Source of the DNA: an uncultured Propionibacteriaceae bacterium
Lineage (GTDB): Bacteria; Actinomycetota; Actinomycetes; Propionibacteriales; Propionibacteriaceae
Reading direction: 5' to 3'
Assembly (NCBI GenBank): GCA_938046585.1
Contig: CALIWR010000005.1
Coordinates: forward strand, 511,501-575,500
DNA: 64,000 bases
Made by a program: the position numbers and the translations under genes. The number at the start of each line of letters is the position of its first letter. The stretch's first letter is position 1. Shown here piece by piece: positions 24,869 to 33,025 of this stretch. The notes beneath the pieces were generated by a model that was not told the origin of the DNA, made no database searches, and saw only the letters and a list, made by a program, of their open reading frames with translations.

Positions 24869-26222
24869 CGTGTCGACCTAGCAAATTGCTGATCGTCACC
24901 AACCGCTCGGCGATCTGGGCCTCGTTGCCGTGGTCGGTGGGTCGGTAGTAGCGGGCATCGGCCAGCTCGTCGGGGAGGTACTGCTGGCGAGCGATCCCGT
25001 GAGGATGGTCGTGGGCGTATTGGTAGCCCTGGCCGTGTCCGAGCGCCTGGGCGCCGGCATAGTGCGCGTCGCGCAGGTGGGGCGGGACCGAGCCGATCCG
25101 GCCACCGCGGACATCGGCCAATGCTGCATCGATCGCCATAATCACCGCGTTCGACTTCGGGGCGGTGGCGGCGGCGATCGTCGCCTGAGCCAGATGTAGC
25201 CGCGCCTCAGGCATCCCGATCAGGTGGACAGCCTGGGCCGCTGCGACGCAGGTCTGCAGCACCGAAGGGGCAGCCATCCCGATGTCCTCCGAGGCCAGCA
25301 CGACTAGTCGCCGAGCTACGAAGCGAGGGTCTTCCCCGGCCTCGATCATCCGGGCCAGGTAGTGCAGTGCAGCCTGGACATCACTACCCCGGACGCTCTT
25401 GATGAAAGCACTAATCACGTCGTAGTGCTGGTCGCCGTTGGCGTCATAGCGGACGGTGGCCTTATCGACGGCCTGTTCGACCGCAGCCAGGTCGATGCTG
25501 GGGCTATGGACGGCCGCTGCTCCGGCGGCTGCTTCCTCAAGATAGGTGAGGACCCGCCGGGCATCGCCTCCGGCCAGTCGCAGCAGCGCCGCCCGGGCCT
25601 CGTCACTTAGTTGGAAGGACGAGCCGTCGTCGGCTCGCAGCCCTCGTGGGTCGCTGAGAGCCCGGTCCAGCAGCGCCGACAGATCCTCGTCACCGAGAGC
25701 GTTCAGGGTGAGCAGCAACGAGCGCGACAGCAGAGGCGCGATCACCGAAAAGCTCGGGTTCTCGGTGGTAGCGGCGATCAGGGTCACCAGTCGGTTCTCG
25801 ACCGCGGGCAGCAGCACATCTTGCTGGGCCTTATTGAACCGATGCACTTCGTCCACGAAGAGGACGGTGGGCCGGCCGCGGGCCAGTTCGCGACGCGCGA
25901 CATCGATCACCGAGCGGACCTCTTTCACCCCGGCGGTGACGGCAGACAGTTCAACAAAGCGGGCCCCGGAGGTTCTGGAGACCACGCTCGCGATGGTGGT
26001 CTTGCCGACCCCAGGCGGGCCCCAGAGGAAAACGGACATTGGCTGACCCGCTGCCAATCTGCGCAGGGGCGAGCCGGGACCCAGCAGATGGTGCTGTCCG
26101 ACGATCTCGTCGACGGTCGTGGGGCGCATCCGCACCGCCAGCGGCGCGCTGTCGTGGGCGTCGGACAGCGACCCGCCCGCCACTGTGGGCAGGGCCACCT
26201 CACCGAACAGGTCCTCGCTCAC
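24861..26222 (-). CDS. rarA: Replication-associated recombination protein A (RarA/MgsA)
   Basis: AAA+ clamp-loader-like ATPase acting at stalled replication forks, 453 residues. Walker A WGPPGVGKTT (Lys74), Walker B TVLFVDEVHRF, sensor region IAATTENPSFSV, and the C-terminal tetramerisation part with RYYRPTDHGNEAQIAERL. The GTG start has no good ribosome binding site but sits 7 nt from a TAGGCT box, so a leaderless mRNA is likely. Divergent from a PadR regulator. The core is complete, with no truncation. Confidence 0.95.
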   Translation of the reverse strand: MSEDLFGEVALPTVAGGSLSDAHDSAPLAVRMRPTTVDEIVGQHHLLGPGSPLRRLAAGQPMSVFLWGPPGVGKTTIASVVSRTSGARFVELSAVTAGVKEVRSVIDVARRELARGRPTVLFVDEVHRFNKAQQDVLLPAVENRLVTLIAATTENPSFSVIAPLLSRSLLLTLNALGDEDLSALLDRALSDPRGLRADDGSSFQLSDEARAALLRLAGGDARRVLTYLEEAAAGAAAVHSPSIDLAAVEQAVDKATVRYDANGDQHYDVISAFIKSVRGSDVQAALHYLARMIEAGEDPRFVARRLVVLASEDIGMAAPSVLQTCVAAAQAVHLIGMPEARLHLAQATIAAATAPKSNAVIMAIDAALADVRGGRIGSVPPHLRDAHYAGAQALGHGQGYQYAHDHPHGIARQQYLPDELADARYYRPTDHGNEAQIAERLVTISNLLGRHDD

Positions 26223-26229
26223 CTGCGTC

Positions 26230-26235
26230 AGCCTA
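26230..26235 (-). promoter_or_regulatory. -10 box of rarA (leaderless arrangement)
   Basis: Minus-strand TAGGCT with exactly seven bases before the GTG at 26222, which places the start of transcription at or next to the start codon. Confidence 0.55.
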
Positions 26236-26334
26236 CGACCCGAGACCGGCCACCAACGCGGACCGGATCCCTGTCCAGCGCAGCCTGGGCCGAGACGCTT
26301 CGTCCTCTCCGGGACCCGGTGATGAACCGAGACC

Positions 26335-26363
26335 TTGACATCGTTCTTTCTTAGATATATCGT
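26335..26363 (+). promoter_or_regulatory. Promoter of the PadR gene
   Basis: Consensus -35 TTGACA (26335-26340), 17-bp spacer, -10 TATCGT (26358-26363). The spacer/-10 area (TTAGATATATCG) is notably A/T-rich for this genome and is a likely autoregulatory PadR target. Confidence 0.7.
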
Positions 26364-26434
26364 TGAGGCATCGACGGAGTTGCGGATTCGAATTCAGGCC
26401 GCCCGTCATCACCGATCTTGCCGAGGAGGCAACC

Positions 26435-27145
26435 ATGAACCGCTTTTCCCGCACCGGCCGAAGCCGAGGCTCCGAGCCCCGCGACCGTCGTCGCGGTTTC
26501 TCGCCAGACCCCTTCCCCGGCCCGCAGGGGCCGCACCACCATCCAGGCCCGCCCGAGGAGGGACCCGGCGCTGACCCACACTTCTTTGGACCCGCTGGCT
26601 TCGCCGGACCTTTTGGCCCCGGCGGGCCACTCGGGCCGGGACAGCCTTTCGGACCCTTCGGTCGGGGACGCGGAGGCCGCCGCCGCCGGGGTGACGTTCG
26701 CACCGCAGTCCTCCAGCTGCTGGCCGAGGAGCCCCGCAACGGCTACCAGCTCATCGCACTGCTGGACGAACGCACTGCGGGCGCCTGGCGCCCCAGCCCG
26801 GGCGCCATCTATCCCGCCCTGTCTCAGCTTGAGGACGAAGGACTGATCGAGACCACCGCCCTCGACGACGGCAGCAAGGCCTACCAGCTGACCGCCGCGG
26901 GCCACGAGACCAGTGAGGTGAGCGACACCACCCCCCGTACCTGGGACCAGATCAAGCAGGCCAATGCCCCCCGCCATCCCGGCGGCGACCACGCGGTTTG
27001 GCATGAGTTCAACCAGCTGGCTCAAGCTTTGAAAGCGGTGAGCATCTCGGGGGACGAGCGTCAGCACGAGGCTGCGGCCGCCCTGCTCGCCGAGACTCGC
27101 CGCCGGGTCTACGGCCTGCTGGCCGAACCACCCGCCCAGGACTGA
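26435..27145 (+). CDS. PadR-family transcriptional regulator with Gly/Pro-rich N-terminus
   Basis: 236 residues. The first ~85 residues are low-complexity (Pro/Gly/His/Phe-rich, ending RGRGGRRRRGDVR). The winged helix follows at about 86-165 (LQLLAEEPRNGYQLIALLDE, GAIYPALSQLEDEGLI, SKAYQLTAAGHE) and then an alpha-helical dimerisation part. GAGGAGG lies five bases before the ATG. PadR proteins often control adjacent transporters or detoxification genes, but none is next to it: rarA is divergent and a hairpin separates it from the TRAP operon. The target is unknown and autoregulation likely. The Pro/Gly-rich head is a common actinobacterial variant. Confidence 0.88.
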   Translation: MNRFSRTGRSRGSEPRDRRRGFSPDPFPGPQGPHHHPGPPEEGPGADPHFFGPAGFAGPFGPGGPLGPGQPFGPFGRGRGGRRRRGDVRTAVLQLLAEEPRNGYQLIALLDERTAGAWRPSPGAIYPALSQLEDEGLIETTALDDGSKAYQLTAAGHETSEVSDTTPRTWDQIKQANAPRHPGGDHAVWHEFNQLAQALKAVSISGDERQHEAAAALLAETRRRVYGLLAEPPAQD

Positions 27146-27156
27146 CCAACCAGCAT

Positions 27157-27194
27157 GCCGGTGGCACCGATCCGTGGAGATCGGTGCCACCGGC
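27157..27194 (+). terminator. Strong hairpin after the PadR gene
   Basis: Perfect 16-bp stem (27157-27172 with 27179-27194) and a 6-base loop CGTGGA, 11 bp after the stop codon. There is no T run. Confidence 0.75.
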
Positions 27195-27282
27195 TATTCC
27201 ACGGGCCCACTCGACAACTTTCTGCAAGATCTGGCAACGGCCCGCGCGCCGGCCACCGCCGCCTAGAGTGCGGTCAGCAATC

Positions 27283-27295
27283 GGAACGCCGTTCC
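27283..27295. promoter_or_regulatory. Probable IclR-family operator upstream of the TRAP/kdu operon
   Basis: GGAACGCCGTTCC is a perfect palindrome of the GGAAC-N3-GTTCC type seen for many IclR regulators. It lies 122 bp before dctP and just after a possible -10 hexamer TAGAGT (27264-27269). The operon encodes an IclR protein at 31402-32196, the natural candidate to bind it. Confidence 0.55.
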
Positions 27296-27324
27296 AATTG
27301 ACGCACGAAGAGGAGGGGCCGGCG

Positions 27325-27393
27325 ATGACTCCGGCGAAGGAGCCGAGCGCACCCTGCCCTGCCTCGACACCAGTTCAACCCACCGCGGGCTGA
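27325..27393 (+). CDS. Possible 22-residue leader peptide upstream of dctP
   Basis: A short frame with ATG start, an excellent ribosome binding site AGGAGGGG (27311-27318) and a stop 23 bp before dctP. The peptide is Pro/Ala/Thr-rich (begins MTPAKEPSAP). Two mutually exclusive hairpins can form around its end: GCCCTGC (27356-27362) with GCAGGGC (27398-27404), the latter next to the dctP ribosome binding site, or GCGGG (27385-27389) with CCCGC (27395-27399). This could couple leader translation to dctP expression. No family is recognised and it may be fortuitous. Confidence 0.35.
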   Translation: MTPAKEPSAPCPASTPVQPTAG

Positions 27394-27416
27394 CCCCGCA
27401 GGGCAAGGAGCACACC

Positions 27417-28442
27417 ATGAAGCTGTCCCGCCGCCGCGTCCTTCTCGGAACCGCCGCGAGCCTCGCACTCCCCGCTGTCACTGCCTGCGGCGGTAGATCG
27501 TCATCGGGCAAGACCTGGAAGCTGGCCTTCAATCAGACCGCCGAGCATCCGCAGTTCAAGGCAGCCGAGGCCCTGGGCAAGCGTCTGGCCGAGGCCACCA
27601 ACAACCGGTACAGCATTGATGTCTACCCCAACGAGCAGCTGGGCAGCCAGAATCAGGTGGTCCAGAACTTGTCCAACGGCACCGTCGAGATGATGTACAT
27701 CGGCGGCCCGGTAATGGAGGGCTTCAACAAGGACTTCATCGTCTTCAACCTGCCGTACATCTTCGACTCGATCCAGGCCCAGAGCGCGGTCTTCGCCGAC
27801 GAATCCGTGATGGGTGGCCTGTTCACCTCGATCGAGGAGAGCAAGAACATCACGGTCCTGGCGGCCCTGCACGCCGGTGTACGTAACGTGTACAACAACA
27901 AGCGGGCGATCCGGACCCCCGCCGACCTGAGTGGGCTCAAGATCCGGGTCCAGCAGTCGGATTCGCAGGTCGCGATGATCCAAGGCATGGGCGCGATCGG
28001 TTCCCCGATGGGCCAGGGCGAGGTGTACGGGGCCCTGCAGTCCGGCGTTCTGGATGGCGCTGAGAACAACGAAACGGTCTACGACGCGCTGAAGCATGAC
28101 GAGGTGGCTAAGTTCTACTCCTACACCCGCCATCTGATGATCCCGGACTACCTCCTCATCAACACCAAGACCTTGAAGGAGATGTCGGCCGAGGACCAGG
28201 CCGCCTTCCGTAAGCTCATCCCCGAGATGCGCAGAATGGCGGATGACGGATTCGTCGACTTCGTCAAGACCTCGAAGGAGAACGCCGAGAAACTGGGCGC
28301 GAAGTTCAACGACGACTGCGATATGACGGCTTTCAAGTCCTCGGTGGAGGAATTGGTGAAGAAGTCCATCGACAACCCGGTGCGTCAGCGGCTCTACGAG
28401 GCCGCCCAAGACGCTAACAAGAAGTTCCCGGCGATCAAGTAA
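27417..28442 (+). CDS. dctP: TRAP transporter solute-binding lipoprotein DctP
   Basis: Extracytoplasmic solute receptor of a tripartite ATP-independent transporter, 341 residues. The signal peptide has a twin-arginine-like SRRRVLLG and a lipobox VTAC (Cys at about 24), fitting a membrane-anchored receptor. Family signatures are GLKIRVQQSDSQVAM, carrying the carboxylate-clamping Arg, and PMGQGEVYGALQSGVLDGAENN. TRAP systems import organic acids, including uronates. The downstream kduI/kduD genes suggest an acidic sugar such as a uronate or deoxyketuronate as ligand. AAGGAG precedes the ATG. First structural gene of the operon. Confidence 0.93.
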   Translation: MKLSRRRVLLGTAASLALPAVTACGGRSSSGKTWKLAFNQTAEHPQFKAAEALGKRLAEATNNRYSIDVYPNEQLGSQNQVVQNLSNGTVEMMYIGGPVMEGFNKDFIVFNLPYIFDSIQAQSAVFADESVMGGLFTSIEESKNITVLAALHAGVRNVYNNKRAIRTPADLSGLKIRVQQSDSQVAMIQGMGAIGSPMGQGEVYGALQSGVLDGAENNETVYDALKHDEVAKFYSYTRHLMIPDYLLINTKTLKEMSAEDQAAFRKLIPEMRRMADDGFVDFVKTSKENAEKLGAKFNDDCDMTAFKSSVEELVKKSIDNPVRQRLYEAAQDANKKFPAIK

Positions 28443-28508
28443 CCGCCACCGGTGGGCCCGGCCCACTCGGGCCCACCGGCACTGTCCATCCGAGAGATCG
28501 GTCATCGT

Positions 28509-29042
28509 ATGCAAGCGCTGCACGCGTTCAAGAGGGTGCTCGATGCCACCCTGCGCTGGTTCTGCATCGTCCTTTTCGCCGCCTTGGTTTTGTTGGTGGT
28601 CTGGCAGGTCTTTGTCCGCCAAGTCCTGAACTCGGGTAACGCCTGGACCGAAGCCATGGCCCGAGTGGTCTTCATCTGGCAGGGCATCATCGGCGCCGCC
28701 TATGTCATCGGCGAGAAGGACGACGTGGCCATCGACTTCCTTGTCCGCAGATTCCCCACTGCTGTGGTACGGGGCATCGAGATCCTAGCCCACGCGATCG
28801 TCGCCTTCTTTGCGATCTGGGTGATGGTCTTAGGCGGCGGTCAGATCATCGCCAACACCTGGGATGACACGGTCGAGCTGCTCCCCCTCACCCAAGGACA
28901 GATCTATCTGGGAGTGCCAGTAGCCGGGGTGCTGATCGCGGTCTACTGCCTGATCCACATCATCGACACCTTTACCAAGAGGATCGAGGTCGTCGACGCG
29001 GACCGCGTCGACATCACTCAGCTCACAGATGAGGGGATCTGA
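28509..29042 (+). CDS. dctQ: TRAP transporter small membrane subunit DctQ
   Basis: 177 residues with four hydrophobic helices (for example WFCIVLFAALVLLVVWQVF and VMVLGGGQIIAN), the standard topology of the small TRAP subunit. The family motif SGNAWTEAMARVVFIWQGIIG is recognisable. The frame stays open to 28452, but the ATG at 28509 gives the usual cytoplasmic N-terminus. It lies 66 bp after dctP and ends directly before dctM. It works with DctM as the sodium-coupled permease. Confidence 0.92.
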   Translation: MQALHAFKRVLDATLRWFCIVLFAALVLLVVWQVFVRQVLNSGNAWTEAMARVVFIWQGIIGAAYVIGEKDDVAIDFLVRRFPTAVVRGIEILAHAIVAFFAIWVMVLGGGQIIANTWDDTVELLPLTQGQIYLGVPVAGVLIAVYCLIHIIDTFTKRIEVVDADRVDITQLTDEGI

Positions 29043-29043
29043 G

Positions 29044-30366
29044 ATGACGCATATGGAGCAGACTGCCCTGGTAGTGGGGCTCATCCTGGTCTTCGGCATG
29101 TTCGCCCTGATGGCGATCGGGGTCTCGGTCTCGGTCTCGATCGGCCTGCCCTCAGCAATCTGCATGGTGATCGTGATGGGTGCCGATCGCGGCATCTTCA
29201 CCGCCGCCCAAAAGATCTACGACGGCATCGACTCATTCCCGCTGCTAGCCATCCCCTTCTTCGTGCTCGCCGGGACAATCATGAATAAAGGCGGGATCGC
29301 GCAACGTCTGATCGACCTAGCCAAGGCCAGCACCGGACGCACCCCGGGGGCCTTGGCCCAGACCAACATCCTGGCCAACATGCTCTTCGGCTCGATCTCC
29401 GGGTCAGCTCTGGCCGGCTCCTCCGCGGTCGGGGCGATTATGTCTCCGGCGCAGCGGCGCGACGGCTACGACATGCGATTCGCGGCGGCGGTCAATGTGG
29501 CCTCGGCCCCGTCTGGGATGTTGATCCCCCCGTCCAATGTCTTGATCGTCTACGCCCTAGTCTCGCAGGCGTCGGTGGGGGCGCTGTTCCTGGCGGGCTA
29601 TATCCCCGGCATCCTGTGGGGGCTGTCGTGCATCGTCATCGTGTGGTGGTATGCCCGCAAACGGCCGGAACTGCGAGGCGATGGCTGGCCGACACTGGCC
29701 GAATTCACACGTAGTCTGGGGCGTGCACTACCCAGCCTGCTGCTGATCATCATCGTGATCGGCGGAATCGTGAAGGGTTTCTTCACCCCCACCGAGGGCG
29801 CTGCGATCGCGGTCGCGTACGCCTTCGTGCTGTCGCTGATCTACCGCACAATCACGATGAAAGATGTCCCGAAGCTGCTCCTCGACGCGACCCGCACCAG
29901 CTCGGTGGTGATCTTCCTGATCGGACTGTCGACGATCATGAGCTACATCATGACCTTCTCCGGGATTCCCCGACTGCTCGGCGCCTGGATGGTCTCGATC
30001 ACCCATTCCAAGGTGGTCTTCCTGCTGATCATGATGGTTCTGCTGCTGATCATCGGTATTCCGCTGGACGCTACCCCGGCGGTACTGATCTTCACCCCGA
30101 TCTTCCTGCCGATCGCCTCACAGAACTACGGGATCCATCCGGTTCATTTCGGGATCATGATGACGTTCAACATGTGCATCGCAGTGATCTCACCACCGTC
30201 GGCCCCGGTTCTGTTCGTCGGGGCCCGGGTGGCGGGTCTTAAGGTCGAAGACGTCATGAAGCCCCTGATGCCATTCTTCATCTGCCTGATCGTGATGCTG
30301 CTGATCATCCAGTTCGTCCCGGATCTCACCCTCGCCATCCCCCGCTGGGCCGGTCTGATCCGCTGA
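29044..30366 (+). CDS. dctM: TRAP transporter large membrane subunit DctM
   Basis: 440-residue permease with about 12 membrane segments. Signatures: IPFFVLAGTIMNKGGIAQRL, GSISGSALAGSSAVGAIM, MLIPPSNVLIVYALVSQASV and GIPLDATPAVLIFTPIFLPI. The ATG at 29044 follows GAGGGG and lies two bases after the dctQ stop, so the two are tightly coupled. Together with DctP and DctQ it forms a complete, intact uptake system at the head of the kdu operon. Confidence 0.95.
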   Translation: MTHMEQTALVVGLILVFGMFALMAIGVSVSVSIGLPSAICMVIVMGADRGIFTAAQKIYDGIDSFPLLAIPFFVLAGTIMNKGGIAQRLIDLAKASTGRTPGALAQTNILANMLFGSISGSALAGSSAVGAIMSPAQRRDGYDMRFAAAVNVASAPSGMLIPPSNVLIVYALVSQASVGALFLAGYIPGILWGLSCIVIVWWYARKRPELRGDGWPTLAEFTRSLGRALPSLLLIIIVIGGIVKGFFTPTEGAAIAVAYAFVLSLIYRTITMKDVPKLLLDATRTSSVVIFLIGLSTIMSYIMTFSGIPRLLGAWMVSITHSKVVFLLIMMVLLLIIGIPLDATPAVLIFTPIFLPIASQNYGIHPVHFGIMMTFNMCIAVISPPSAPVLFVGARVAGLKVEDVMKPLMPFFICLIVMLLIIQFVPDLTLAIPRWAGLIR

Positions 30367-30391
30367 CCCAACCGTTCCCGGAAGGAGCCTT

Positions 30392-31402
30392 ATGAAGGCC
30401 ATCGTCATCGCCAGTGCCCAGGATCTCCAGATCGTCGACGTCCCCGTACCAGAACCCGGACCCGACCAGGTCCTGGTACGGGTCCGTTACGTGGGGATCT
30501 GCGGCTCGGACCTGCATTATCACGTCCACGGTGCCAATGGCGCTTTCGTAATCCGGGAACCTCTGATCCCCGGACACGAGATGTCCGGCACGATCGAGCT
30601 GGACCCCCAGGGCGAGTGGGCCCCCGGCACGACGATCACCCTCCACCCGGCCACATTCGGCCCGGAACTGCCCGGGATGGAGTCCATCCGGCATCTACGT
30701 CCGGGCGGCTCCTACCTGGGCAGCGCTTCCACTTGGCCGCACACCCAGGGGGCGATGGTTGAAATCATGCTGGTACGCCGCGACATGATCCGGCTGCTGC
30801 CCGAAAGGCTCCCGCTGCAGCGGGCGGCGCTGACCGAGCCCCTGAGCGTGGCGCTGCACGCGCTGACCATGGCCGGTGATCTGACCGGACGCTCGGTGCT
30901 GGTGATCGGCGCCGGACCGATCGGCCTGCTCACGGCCTTCGCGGCCCAGATCAGACAGGCCGACTCAGTCGCGATCAGCGATGTCCTGCCGCAGCCCCTG
31001 CAGCGGGCCAACCGGCTCGGTGTACAACACACCTACCAGACCGGTCTGCAGGACCCACCAGACAACGCCTTCGACGTGGTGCTTGAGTGCACCGGGGTAC
31101 CGGCCGCGATCAGCTCAGCGGTCCGGGCCGCCCGGCCCCGCGGCACCGTGGTCCAGGTCGGCATCGTCAGCGCCGAACCGATCCCGGTCGTCCTGGCAGG
31201 CCTGGTCAGCAAGGAGCTGACCTTGGTGGGAACCTTCCGCTTCGACGACGAGATCGACGAGGCGATCCCGATCCTGGCCGCCCACCCGGAGGTGGAATCG
31301 GTGATCACCCAGGTGATGCCGGCCAGCCAGGTCGAATCGGCCTTCGAGATCGCACGCGACTGCGCCGCCTCCGGCAAGGTCCTCGTCGAGATCGGGGCCT
31401 GA
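30392..31402 (+). CDS. L-idonate 5-dehydrogenase-like medium-chain dehydrogenase, structural zinc lobe lost
   Basis: Zinc-dependent alcohol/polyol dehydrogenase of 336 residues. Catalytic zinc ligands are C37 (GICGSDLHYH) and H62-E63 (PGHEMSG); the cofactor loop is VIGAGPIGLL. Blocks YLGSASTWPHTQGAMVE and TFRFDDEIDEAI resemble E. coli IdnD, so oxidation or reduction of an idonate/5-ketogluconate-like sugar acid is the best guess. The structural-zinc segment of the family, four closely spaced cysteines after about residue 85, is replaced by a cysteine-free stretch (LHPATFGPELPG). GGAAGGAG precedes the ATG; the stop shares a base with the IclR start. The substrate is inferred. Confidence 0.8.
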   Translation: MKAIVIASAQDLQIVDVPVPEPGPDQVLVRVRYVGICGSDLHYHVHGANGAFVIREPLIPGHEMSGTIELDPQGEWAPGTTITLHPATFGPELPGMESIRHLRPGGSYLGSASTWPHTQGAMVEIMLVRRDMIRLLPERLPLQRAALTEPLSVALHALTMAGDLTGRSVLVIGAGPIGLLTAFAAQIRQADSVAISDVLPQPLQRANRLGVQHTYQTGLQDPPDNAFDVVLECTGVPAAISSAVRAARPRGTVVQVGIVSAEPIPVVLAGLVSKELTLVGTFRFDDEIDEAIPILAAHPEVESVITQVMPASQVESAFEIARDCAASGKVLVEIGA

Positions 31403-32196
31403 TGCCCCGCCCCACCGGGTCAGGCGCAGTGACGGTGCCGCCCCGTGGCTCACAGTCGGCCAGCCGCGCCGCCTCGGTCCTACTCCTGCTGGCCGAACAG
31501 CGCCGTACCCTGTCGCTGACCGAGATCTCCCAGCTGCTGGGGGTGGCGAAGTCGTCCACCCGGGGGGTGCTGGTATCGCTGGAGGCAAGCGGCCTGATCC
31601 ACCGCGACGACAACGAGTACGGGCTAGCCCCGACGGTCCTCACGCTCGCCGCGGGATACCTGCAAAGCGACGACATTGTGCGTCACTTCCGCCGAGTCGT
31701 CGCCCAGCTTCCGGTGCTGGCACAGGAGGTGGTGCAGATGGGGACTCTGGTGGAGCGGGATGTGGTCTTCCTTGCCCGCCACGCCGGCCGTTCCCCGCTC
31801 GCGATGACCGCTAACGTGGCCGACCGGTTCCCGGCCTCGATCACAGCACTCGGCAAGGCCCTGCTGGCGCGCCTCGACGATGCCGAGCTGCGACGCCGCT
31901 ACCCGCCTGGCGAACCGCTACCGCGGTGGACCGATGCCTCGGTCACCACCGTGGAGGAGCTGATGGCCCAGCTGGAACAGGTCCGTGCCGATGGTTTTTC
32001 CCGGGACCAGGGAGAGACCAATCCCCACGTGTGTGGGGTGGCGGTCGCCCTGCGCGGGTCACGACGCAGCATCGGAGACCTAGCAGTCGGGGCGTCGCTG
32101 CGTCCCCTGGTCCAGGCCGAATCCCATGTCGCAGCCGTGGTCCAGGACCTCTACCGACTCCGCGACGAGCTGGAATCCCACTACCTCTTGGAGTGA
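31402..32196 (+). CDS. IclR-family transcriptional regulator
   Basis: 264 residues: N-terminal winged helix (SRAASVLLLLAEQRRTLSLT, LGVAKSSTRGVLVSLEASGL) and C-terminal IclR effector domain (FPASITALGKALLARL, GVAVALRGSRRSIGDLAVG). The ATG shares its A with the preceding TGA (TGATG). KdgR, which controls ketodeoxyuronate catabolism in enterobacteria, is also an IclR protein, so control of this operon by a pathway intermediate is the natural inference. A palindrome of IclR type is upstream of dctP. It sits in mid-operon, so it is probably autoregulated. Confidence 0.88.
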   Translation: MPRPTGSGAVTVPPRGSQSASRAASVLLLLAEQRRTLSLTEISQLLGVAKSSTRGVLVSLEASGLIHRDDNEYGLAPTVLTLAAGYLQSDDIVRHFRRVVAQLPVLAQEVVQMGTLVERDVVFLARHAGRSPLAMTANVADRFPASITALGKALLARLDDAELRRRYPPGEPLPRWTDASVTTVEELMAQLEQVRADGFSRDQGETNPHVCGVAVALRGSRRSIGDLAVGASLRPLVQAESHVAAVVQDLYRLRDELESHYLLE

Positions 32197-32199
32197 ATC

Positions 32200-33015
32200 A
32201 TGGAACACCGATACAGCAACAGCCCACAGCAGGTGGCGCGGATGAGCACCGCCGAGCTGCGTGCCGCCTTCCTCGTCGAGGACCTGTTCGTCCCCGGCGA
32301 AATCCGGCTGGTCCACTCGGAACAGGACCGGGTGATCCTGGCGGGTGCCTGCCCCGCCGGCAACGACCTGATCCTGCCGGCGCCACCCGAGCTGCGAGCC
32401 GAGACCTTCTTGGAGCGCCGCGAGGTGGGCATTCTTTGCGTCACGGGCGAGGCCCAGGTCAGCGTCGGCGACCAGGACTACGCGATGCCGGCCGGCGCCC
32501 TGCTCTACGCCGGCCGGGGGGCCGGCGAGGTCCGCTTCGCCGGCAACGCCCGGCTCTACCTGTTTTCGGCGCCGGCGCATACCGCGTACCCCACTACCTT
32601 GGCCCTGCCAGGCTCCGGTAACCAGCGCCGGCTGGGCGAGCAGGTGAATGCGAACCAGCGGATTATCAACCAGTACATCCACGCCGACGGGATCCGCAGC
32701 TGTCAGATCGTGATGGGGGTCACCCAGCTGGAGCCGGGCAGCACCTGGAACACGATGCCCGCCCACACCCACGCCCGCCGGATGGAGGCGTACCTCTACT
32801 TCGACCTGCCCGACGATGCCCGGGTGGTGCACCTGATGGGCGAGCCGACCGAGACCCGTCACCTCATGGTCGGCAACGAACAGGCGGTGATCTCGCCCAG
32901 CTGGTCAATCCATGCCGGCGTCGGCACCCAGGCGTACAGCTTCTGCTGGGCGATGGCCGGGGAAAACCAGGCCTTCGACGACATGGACCCTGCCCCGATC
33001 ACCGAACTGCGCTGA
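32200..33015 (+). CDS. kduI: 5-dehydro-4-deoxy-D-glucuronate isomerase
   Basis: Interconverts 5-keto-4-deoxyuronate and 3-deoxy-D-glycero-2,5-hexodiulosonate; cytoplasmic zinc cupin, 271 residues. All four zinc ligands are present as H189, H191, E196 and H238 (in MPAHTHARRMEAYLYF and SWSIHAGVG), with the same spacing as H196/H198/E203/H245 of the E. coli enzyme. The ATG lies 3 bp after the IclR stop. It acts directly before KduD in the pathway from unsaturated uronides, such as pectin, glycosaminoglycan or ulvan fragments, to 2-keto-3-deoxygluconate. Confidence 0.96.
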   Translation: MEHRYSNSPQQVARMSTAELRAAFLVEDLFVPGEIRLVHSEQDRVILAGACPAGNDLILPAPPELRAETFLERREVGILCVTGEAQVSVGDQDYAMPAGALLYAGRGAGEVRFAGNARLYLFSAPAHTAYPTTLALPGSGNQRRLGEQVNANQRIINQYIHADGIRSCQIVMGVTQLEPGSTWNTMPAHTHARRMEAYLYFDLPDDARVVHLMGEPTETRHLMVGNEQAVISPSWSIHAGVGTQAYSFCWAMAGENQAFDDMDPAPITELR

Positions 33016-33025
33016 AGGAGAAGCC

